Shown here: piece by piece, positions 57,090 through 64,000 of the stretch | Layout: each line of letters begins with the position of its first letter | Numbering within the stretch: position 1 is the first letter of the stretch | Assembly (NCBI GenBank): GCA_037962975.1 | Contig: CM075676.1 | Span: forward strand, 96,480,001 to 96,544,000 | Source: Clitoria ternatea | Lineage: Eukaryota; Streptophyta; Magnoliopsida; Fabales; Fabaceae | Reading direction: 5' to 3' | DNA: 64,000 nucleotides | Made by a program: the position numbers and the translations under genes | Notes under the pieces: generated by a model | What the model was told of the DNA's origin: nothing | Seen by the model: only the letters and a program-made list of their open reading frames with translations | Databases searched by the model: none

Positions 57090-58610
57090 AACCTTGGCGT
57101 GGTGTCAGCCATAAATTTTGACCATTTTCTACATCTCAAAGTCTTTTTTCTCAAGTTGTAGCATCTTAATCTTAACCCTAAGAATGACGAGGTCGTTGTG
57201 CTTCTTTTGAAGATCTTCAAGTTTCTTCTTATTCTTTACTGCTTATTATTTGGCTTTCATTTCCGACGTGGCCTTATCTGACACGACCCCTTCCAACATT
57301 GTTATATTTTTTCTTAGCTCTTGATTCTTTCTCGGAATCTTAACTTGATCCTCCCGAAGCTTCTTTCTCTTATCCTTTAACTTTTTCCCTCCAACGAGGT
57401 CCTATGTTACATATATAGAGAATGAATTTTGAGCTCACACCATATGGCACCATTGTGTACATACTTTAGCTTGTTTTCATTCAAGCCTTCCTTCAATCAA
57501 AATGGCATTGTGTAATGATTAGCATGCTCACCCACTGGTTCCAAATAATGTAGATAATCCTGTTCTTTAAACATATTGAACAAAATTATGCTAGGTTCAG
57601 TAGATTCTTGGTGACTAGCACCATCGTCAAGAGTTTTCTTCAGTATGATCTCACTAACACTGACATTCATAACCTTCTTACCTTTGTCTTTGAGCTTAGT
57701 TTTCTCATTAAGGACGACTTCATCTTTATTTCCCTTTTTTCTTTAAGCAGAACCTTCGTCCTCACCCTGGTTCCTCTTTCTTTTTTGTCTTGCACCCCCT
57801 TCTAATGAATCTCAATATCTTTTTCAATAGGAGGCTCACAGTCTTTGCCTTTTTCAATTTAGTTTGGGTCTTGTTCTCCACCCTAAACTACATCAAGATT
57901 CGCGTTTGGGAGTTGCTTCTCCATAGCTTTTAGCGCATCAACACCCATCAATCCTGCATGTCGAAACAAAAAGTATCGTTAGCACATCAGATAACAATAA
58001 ATACAAAAGTAATCAAAAAGCCAAGGGGAATCATAAGATAACCAAGAGTGTTCATCACGTTTTTCAAAGTCTCCCAACAACGTCCTACACTATATTGGAT
58101 TAAATATGGTTGTCTTGAACAAAGCATCAACCACTTTCTTCGATCCCGATGATAATTGACTTTTATTCACCACACAACTTACATTTTCCAAAAGAAAATG
58201 CTTGTGTATCCAATTAGTGTAAAAATATAGGGATCTATTTCTATTTCCCCACAATATAGGTCGATTGCCATTTACAACAACCTTATAATAGAATTGCTTG
58301 AAGGATTGACCTCCAGTCTTGGTAGAACTCACATAGGATTTAAAATTAATGATATCACTCTAATACCTTAAGTTCACAAAACTTAACTCACCATCTGGGT
58401 TACCTCCCCTCAATATACGAACATATCGGAAGAACATGACCATTGCAAACTTGAAATGAAACTTCCCTAAAACTTCCAGCGACAACACCAAACCCCAACC
58501 ATTTAGACAAAGTTGGCTGGGGCGACATTCAAAAAGTGTAACACCCCACCTTGAAGTTGTTTACGTTTCATTCAAGTGCACTCCAAAATACATGTAATCT
58601 CATTTACGTT
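57090..58610 (-). pseudogene. Decayed copy of a Tat antisense gene (Transposase_28-like plus coiled coil)
   Basis: On the minus strand, from right to left: sequence encoding RPSQLCLNGWGLVLSLEVLG (58430-58530) matches APSQLHPNGWGLIRALEVLG of the antisense gene at 50650-52922. The 80-codon ORF 58090-58332 (RPILWGN, NWIHKHFLLENV, KSQLSSGSKKVVDALF) matches its KPIFWKD, THKHFLM, SELSPESSKVLFAL. At 57130-57400 a Glu/Lys-rich coiled-coil-like stretch is readable. Many stops and shifts separate these pieces. It has the same order and strand as the copy in the Tat element, but no LTRs or pol were recognised around it. It may be the remnant of an older element, or a non-element gene. Confidence 0.75.
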
Positions 58611-59698
58611 TCTTGCATTTTATGTTTTCTTGCAATTTTATTTTTCCAACATCTCTTTTGTCTTTGCATTTCTAGTGTTCTACATGAAAAACGAACTTAA
58701 AATTGAATATCTTGACATTAAGATCCAATTAACTTACAAGTGAGTAACGATTCAACCCTAAACGAATTGGATAATTAGGCAGAGGTTAAATGGGAAAAAA
58801 ATAAAACCTAAACAAATACAAATAAATATATACCTACAAATTTTCTACCTCTTAAATTTTACCCTATTGTCTAAATACATATGTTTCTATCAGCATATTG
58901 TGTAAATCCATATTATAGGAAGGAGAAACTTTCGGGCATGCGCAGTCGCCTTTGATTTGGGAAAATTAAGGATATGCTCACTCATTAATTTGCAACATGT
59001 TAAGATTGAAACGACCACTCATTCAATTGAGAGAGAGAGAGAGAAGGGAGTGTTAAATTTGGACCAAATCCTACCTTATATTGCATGCCCAGGAAAAAAG
59101 TTTGGTCACTATCATCCAACAGAAGAATTTGGACATTGATTTGTCCCCATCGAGTATGTCACTCTGAGACCCTCCCCTAAGCATGATTGATATCATATTC
59201 ATACAACAACAAAAATGATCTATAATACCACAAGTCACTAACATTACCAAAATGAAGAGAGATGGAGCAAATAAAAAGCAAAACCTTTGTGTGAGCTTAT
59301 GTCAGCCACAACTTGCCATAATGAGCTGGCTGCACAAAACCAATAAAATTAATTTAAAATAAAACTTTGATGAGCTAGCAAAATCACTATGTATATAGTC
59401 AACAATAAAACAGCCTTTCATTCCACTATGGTGAGAGTGGCCATTATGGTTTATATTGCATTGGCACTTGTCCTTAATCATGTGATGCGCAAGCCGCTGA
59501 ACCTATATCAACCACAAGGTTTTCTCCATCTAAATCCAACAATGCCACGCCATCACCCCCCACTTTCTACCCTCAAAGTTAAAATAATGTTTTCATCAGT
59601 TCACACTTCACGCAACACTCTACACTCCAAATGTAGTTTCAACCTATGCAATTATACTATTATTAACCCAACCATAGCATTTATTAGCATTCAGCAGT
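58611..59698. other. Intergenic region upstream of the first glycine-rich gene
   Basis: Contains a short (GA)n tract at 59029-59044. ORFs at 58957-59139 and 59389-59703 show no recognisable product. The right part should hold the promoter of the gene at 59776. Confidence 0.6.
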
Positions 59699-59706
59699 TA
59701 TAAATA
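59699..59706 (+). promoter_or_regulatory. TATA box of the first glycine-rich gene
   Basis: GTTATAAATACTCG, 70 bp before the ATG at 59776; initiation is expected near 59730. Confidence 0.7.
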
Positions 59707-59775
59707 CTCGAAAACTTGCTTCAGAGTAACCATAGTGTACTTGAGAGCTTCTTTTAACCACCTACATTACAGAGA

Positions 59776-60216
59776 ATGGGTTCACATTGGTCATGTTGTC
59801 TTCTTGCCCTGCTTCTTTTTCTGTCAGCTATTGTATCTGAGAGCAGAGTGGCTAGGAAGGACTTGGGCCTGGACCTTGGTGGGCTTGGGATTGGGCTTGG
59901 GTTGGGCCTGGGAATAGGAGGTGGAAGTGGAGCTGGAGCTGGAGCAGGATCAGGTTCTGGTTCTGGTTCTAGTTCCAGCTCTGCATCAAGTTCAGCATCT
60001 TCATCTTCTAGTTCAGGCTCTGGCTCCGGTGCAGGCTCTGAAGCTGGTTCCTATGCAGGATCATATGCGGGCTCTCGGGCTGGATCAGGATCAGGAAGAA
60101 GGGGCGGAGGCGGAGGCGGTGGAGGAGGCGGTGGAGGAGGAGGTGGCGGCGGCGGCAACGGTGGGGGCTATGGTCATGGTGAAGGTTATGGCCATGGTGA
60201 GGGTGGTGGTGATTAA
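59776..60216 (+). CDS. Secreted Gly/Ser-rich (glycine-rich cell-wall-type) protein, 146 aa
   Basis: Starts with a hydrophobic signal peptide (residues 1-22: WSCCLLALLLFLSAIVSE), then the conserved segment SESRVARKDLGLDLGG. GxG repeats (LGIGLGLGLGIGGG), a Ser/Gly/Ala block with AGSYAGS repeats, a run of about 19 glycines, and a tail with two YGHGEG units follow. No Cys occurs after the signal peptide. The composition and signal peptide point to export to the cell wall or apoplast; the exact role is not known. The ATG at 59776 is chosen because it gives the signal peptide and sits 70 bp after the TATA box. An AATAAA lies at 60270. No intron is needed. It shares its N-terminal motif with the paralogue at 62919. 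Reading frames of 116 and 60 codons over the same bases are shadows. Confidence 0.85.
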   Translation: MGSHWSCCLLALLLFLSAIVSESRVARKDLGLDLGGLGIGLGLGLGIGGGSGAGAGAGSGSGSGSSSSSASSSASSSSSSGSGSGAGSEAGSYAGSYAGSRAGSGSGRRGGGGGGGGGGGGGGGGGGNGGGYGHGEGYGHGEGGGD

Positions 60217-60269
60217 GGAAATGCTGGAAGTTTTGTTATGGTTTACTCAAATGATGCTGTGTTTTGTGT

Positions 60270-60275
60270 AATAAA
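60270..60275 (+). promoter_or_regulatory. Polyadenylation signal AATAAA of the first glycine-rich gene
   Basis: AATAAA 54 bp after the stop codon. Confidence 0.5.
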
Positions 60276-60699
60276 TACGTAATAGAATGATGGTCTGTTC
60301 CAAAATAATAATAAACATGCATCATGCATGTAAGGTGGTGGACACCAAACAGTGTGTTTTATTAATGATGAATCGATTGAGTTTCAGTTTGAAGCAGTTT
60401 ATATGTTAGTTCCATCATTCCAAGTCTACCTATTTCATACGATTCCGATTTCTACTTGTGATATAACATGCACAACTTTAATTGCTTTGAGTCAAATAAA
60501 GAGGATGGCACTTTTAATATATGTGTTGGACAAAAGATGGTTCAAAAACCTACAACACCATTTACATTCCAACTAAAACTTCATTTTAGTTAATTTAAAA
60601 AGATTATATAACGTGTCATTTTTCATTGATCCATGAGCATAATACTTTTTAAAATTATTATTATTGAGAGACATTATATTAGATTAATCATCTGCATAT

Positions 60700-60701
<2 letters not shown>

Positions 60702-60760
<59 letters not shown>
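60702..60760. repeat. (TA)n microsatellite, about 29 units
   Basis: Perfect AT/TA tract. Confidence 0.97.
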
Positions 60761-60765
<5 letters not shown>

Positions 60766-62779
60766 CTAATAGTAACTTTAGAGTTATGTGTTAATATTTG
60801 ATTAGACACGTCAGAATTATATAGAAAAACTGATTATATATAATTTCGTAGTTATATTATCACGTGTTCAATTTCACGATATAGGTTAAAAATAAATTAT
60901 TCAAAACTTGGATATTATAAAAAGACAATCACAAAAACTAAAACTAAATTTTTTTATTTTATAAAGAAAAATATATATTAATATCCATACAATACATTAA
61001 ATATTAACAAACTCGACACAATTGATAGAAAATTAATTTAGCTTTTTTCATAATAATAATAATAATAATAAATTGAGTAAAAAAAACTTTAATAGTAATA
61101 TCATTTTGATACTTTTGAGAAGATGGAATATCCTCCTTTCGAATTAACAAAAAATAAATTAAAGGTTTAAAAGGTGTTTGGTTTTTGTTGGGTTTAATGA
61201 AATCAATCATATGATCAAACAAAGTTTTAACTTATTCGAATAACGTAAAAAATCAATATTAACTTCTAAATTTTTTCATTTTCATAATTTTATTTATAGC
61301 AAACACACACTTCCAATATCAGATTCACTGTAAATAACTGGCTAAGAAAAGAATAATTTATCTTTTCGTCTCTCAAACAAGAGAAAAGAAAAAAGGCGGC
61401 CGCCGCATATATTATGGAATATCCACTAATTAATGCATGTTTATCAGTTTATGCTAAGTTTGTTAATTGCTATAATAACAAAGGTTCTTCCCAATTCCCA
61501 TCCATGGGCTATGGTAAGAACGAAAGATATGTGCCTACAAGGATAATTTTAATCTTTCCCACTTTGTATCCATATATGGAAGAAAGAAGGTTGTTGCAGC
61601 ACATATCATAGAACGTGCTAGTTAAACATATATAGCATATCTATGCAATGTTTCAAGTTATAGCAGCAACTAGTAAGATCTATGCTAGTCTGATCTGTTA
61701 ACTTGTCCATAAAAAAAAGGTTTTCCATAACTAACACACTTCACCAATTAATTACTTGCCTCTTTGGTTCGAACTCTAAAAGTATATCAGGTTAAACTTA
61801 GGAAATATTTAGAAACAAATCAAATTTGACATGGATTCAAAATATAAAAGTGTAGTTCAATCACATTATTATGTTTTTAAAATAAAAGTTTAGATGAGTT
61901 GGAGTTTGGGATTTACCAATCATTTTATCAATTCAAAATATATATATATATTATAGGATTTTGTATTTTCAAAATTTGATAAACTTAATCTTGCCACATG
62001 AATTTCTTTGTTTATTTTTGTAATACTTAAGCTTATTTTTAAATTTTATTCGTATTTTTAAATAAAAACTTAATATATAATATGAAATTTTGGATTTGTA
62101 AATTTTGTGTGTGTATTTATTCATATACACAAACCCAATGGTCTAATTGAGTTAAATGAATTTCTTTTGACAATGATTTGGATTTGAGAGAACAATGAAA
62201 ACTGAGTCAAGCTCCAATGTTAAAGATTAGGCAGCTTTTCTGGATTGTTCTCCTAGTATCCTTTACATCTTGAACATGTTTTAGTGGCTTGGAATTAGAA
62301 AAACATATCCTTAACAAGTTTTCTTCTGGAATTTGAATTACGTGCCAATCATATATTCCACTACATTGTGGTTAAGTGAGTGGAGATCAGGATATGCTGC
62401 TATTAATGGCCTCATATCCCAATAACAAGATATAGAGTATATAAACTGTGTATCCAACTTTCTGCTATAAAATTATGTTTAATAAGGTTTTATTTCAACT
62501 TGTGGACAAAAGTTGTTTAAACTGCATAACATGACCAAATTGCTTTAAGAGAAAAGTTTTGATTTCCACTCATTAATAATTTTTATTCATAAGTTATCTC
62601 CAATCGTCAATATATTAAAATAAAGCTAATTTTCTTGGAATTTTTGTAATTTTGAATAAAGAGATCTATCTCTGGGACAAAGGCTGCAAGTGACACCCCC
62701 ACTTCCCATTGTCCCATTAGGCACGCTTCCAGCTTTTCCACATGCTTGCCGACTCCCTAATTACCTATCTGTTCTCAAC

Positions 62780-62787
62780 TATAAATA
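62780..62787 (+). promoter_or_regulatory. TATA box of the second glycine-rich gene
   Basis: ACTATAAATAGC, 132 bp after the wild-type-looking GC-richer block at 62690-62760 begins to fade and 139 bp before the ATG at 62919. Confidence 0.7.
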
Positions 62788-62918
62788 GCATACATCAGAA
62801 TATGAATCTACACAAAAATTCCAACTACATAACAAATATATTAGCGAAATTTCATATACATATACATCATTTTGTTTCAATAGTTTGTGACATTAGGCTT
62901 TTACATTGATCCATTTCA

Positions 62919-63338
62919 ATGGCTACTAATATGAGGGCTACAGCTCTTGTTGCTTTGCTTGTTGCAATTAATGTTATTGCATCAGAAAGTAGAGTGGCAA
63001 GAAAGGACCTTGGTTTGGACCTTGGTGGGGTGGGAATTGGGATAGGTGCTGGGGTAGGAATTGGACTTGGTGGTGGTGGTGGTGCTGGTTCAGGTGCAGG
63101 TGCAGGCTCTGGCTCTGGCTCTGGCTCTAGCTCCGGCTCTTATTCAAGTTCTGGTTCTTCTTCTTCATCTGGTTCAGGCTCAGGCTCTTCAGGAGCAGGT
63201 TCTGAAGCTGGTTCCTATGCAGGATCTCATGCTGGTTCTGGTTCTGGTGCTGGTTCAGGTTCCTCTAGAGCGGGTTCTGAAGCAGGTTCATATGCAGGGT
63301 CTCATGCTGGGTCAGGATCATATGGTGGTGGTAACTGA
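62919..63338 (+). CDS. Secreted Gly/Ser-rich protein, paralogue of the first, 139 aa
   Basis: Signal peptide (residues 1-22: ATALVALLVAINVIASES), then SRVARKDLGLDLGGVGIG, nearly identical to the paralogue 3.1 kb upstream. An alternating Ile/Gly/Val stretch and a Gly/Ser/Ala domain with two longer repeats (GSEAGSYAGSHAGSGS, about residues 92-108 and 117-134) follow, ending GSYGGGN. It lacks the polyglycine run and the HGEG tail of the first protein. Same orientation and no intron, so the pair looks like a tandem duplication followed by change in the repeat region. Export to the cell wall is inferred from signal peptide and composition only. AATAAA lies just after the stop (63342-63347). Confidence 0.85.
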   Translation: MATNMRATALVALLVAINVIASESRVARKDLGLDLGGVGIGIGAGVGIGLGGGGGAGSGAGAGSGSGSGSSSGSYSSSGSSSSSGSGSGSSGAGSEAGSYAGSHAGSGSGAGSGSSRAGSEAGSYAGSHAGSGSYGGGN

Positions 63339-64000
63339 AAATAAAATCATGCACCTATGTTTTAGTTTCTTGATTATATGAGATACACACCAAGTGATCA
63401 AAAGATCATGCATGTCACTGTCATGTTTTCTTTAATACTCTAAAATAAGTTGATGTTATGCATGTATGGAATTTCATACATGTAAGACTCAATAGTGTTC
63501 TCCCTGCCATGTTCAATGTGTAATAATACCCTATAAGTGTTGGATGGTTAAATGATCATTTGCTTTTTAATCCAAAAAAAAAATGATCATTTGGTTTTGT
63601 TACTGGTTTATCTAGCAAAACAGTTCTATAATCTTTATTATAACTTAAAAAGAGTTTTTCTTGCTCTATGTGCTCTAATACCTTTAGCAATATGTTATTC
63701 ATAAATAGTTGTGTTACATAAAAAAAAAAAAAAGTTTCACTGTTACTGTACTTCACATATTTAAAAAATATAATACAACCATATATTATATTTATATAAT
63801 ATATATTTATTAATAAAATATATCTAAAAATAAATATTTTTATCTTTTTTGGTTCAGTATAAAAATTAAAATTAATGAAAGAAAGATATAAATATTTATT
63901 TTGTATATAAATTTTATTAATGAATATACATTCTATGAATATAATATAACAATATATGGTTATATTATGTTTCTTAAATGTGTCAATAGCTTAGTGGTAA
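63339..64000. other. 3' flank of the second glycine-rich gene
   Basis: AT-rich with A-runs near 63573 and 63720; no further gene. The last bases (TAGCTTAGTGGTAA, 63987-64000) look like a tRNA or SINE A box cut by the window end. Confidence 0.5.

Larger units (their letters stand above)
60217..62779. other. Intergenic region between the two glycine-rich genes
   Basis: AT-rich, with no gene recognised. It holds a (TA)n tract, an (ATA)n stretch near 61050 and a short GC island ggcggccgccgc near 61396. ORFs at 60352-60576 and 61414-61611 resemble nothing known to me. Confidence 0.7.

Noticed and set aside
58540..58560. TGTAACACCCCACC looks like another LTR start
   Set aside because: It lies inside the decayed antisense gene and aligns with the stretch encoding LTELQMGVLRF in the Tat copy; no matching LTR end, PBS or TSD was found.
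59921..60271. 116-codon and similar ORFs in other frames over the glycine-rich genes (also 63061-63381)
   Set aside because: Shadow frames of GC-rich repeats; no signal peptide, and rich in Val/Leu/Gln from shifted gly/ser codons.
61390..61405. ggcggccgccgc as a possible CpG island or promoter
   Set aside because: Only about 12 bp long in AT-rich DNA, with no gene starting nearby that I can support.

Overview
This is plant nuclear DNA, most probably from a legume. The evidence is: plant-type Ty3/gypsy LTR elements with TGTAACATCC-like ends and initiator-Met-tRNA primer sites; a nuclear COX6B gene and an FLX-like gene with plant-style introns; two glycine-rich secreted proteins of a type I associate with legumes; and AT-rich intergenic DNA with (TA)n tracts. 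The genus cannot be fixed by reading alone. No CRISPR array, operon or bacterial feature is present.

Region 1 (1-32307) is almost solid retrotransposon. The 3' part of a long LTR (1-2340) abuts a CAN-triplet-rich tract. A full-length minus-strand Tekay/Del-type chromovirus (2535-14132, TSD catca) is inserted in that tract. It has 3.4-kb LTRs that are about 99.5% identical by eye, but its gag-pol is broken by one frameshift and two stops. Next comes a three-level nest. LTR-A (14394-18171 plus 31797-32307) contains solo LTR-B (28149-31791, TSD ccatg). LTR-B was hit within its first five bases by a 10-kb element C (18177-28148, TSD tgtaa). C has 3.7-kb LTRs around a 2.5-kb internal region with no coding capacity, so it is a LARD-like non-autonomous element. 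Its priming and polypurine ends resemble the Tekay element, which could have mobilised it in trans.

Region 2 (34309-41164) holds two ordinary minus-strand genes that have to be assembled from exons: COX6B (4 exons, 77 aa, a subunit of mitochondrial cytochrome c oxidase) and an FLX-like coiled-coil protein (3 exons, 282 aa). The COX6B promoter carries TGGGCC site II elements. A tRNA-derived SINE sits in an FLX-like intron, a very G-rich quadruplex motif sits in a COX6B intron, and a MITE-like foldback element lies upstream (42520-43051).

Region 3 (43379-54638) is a full-length plus-strand Tat-lineage Ty3/gypsy element with 729-bp LTRs and TSD cctaa. Gag-PR-RT-RH-aRH-IN lies in one reading frame cut by two TAA codons. 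A 4.3-kb segment after pol contains a minisatellite and an antisense gene (Transposase_28-like domain plus coiled coil). That antisense gene has its own TATA box, a 5'-UTR intron and a coding intron. A decayed second copy of the same kind of antisense gene lies outside the element at about 57.1-58.6 kb.

Region 4 (54639-64000) is AT-rich intergenic DNA with a diverged 0.4-kb tandem duplication and (TA)n tracts. It ends with two tandem plus-strand paralogues for small secreted Gly/Ser-rich proteins (59776-60216 and 62919-63338), each with a good TATA box.
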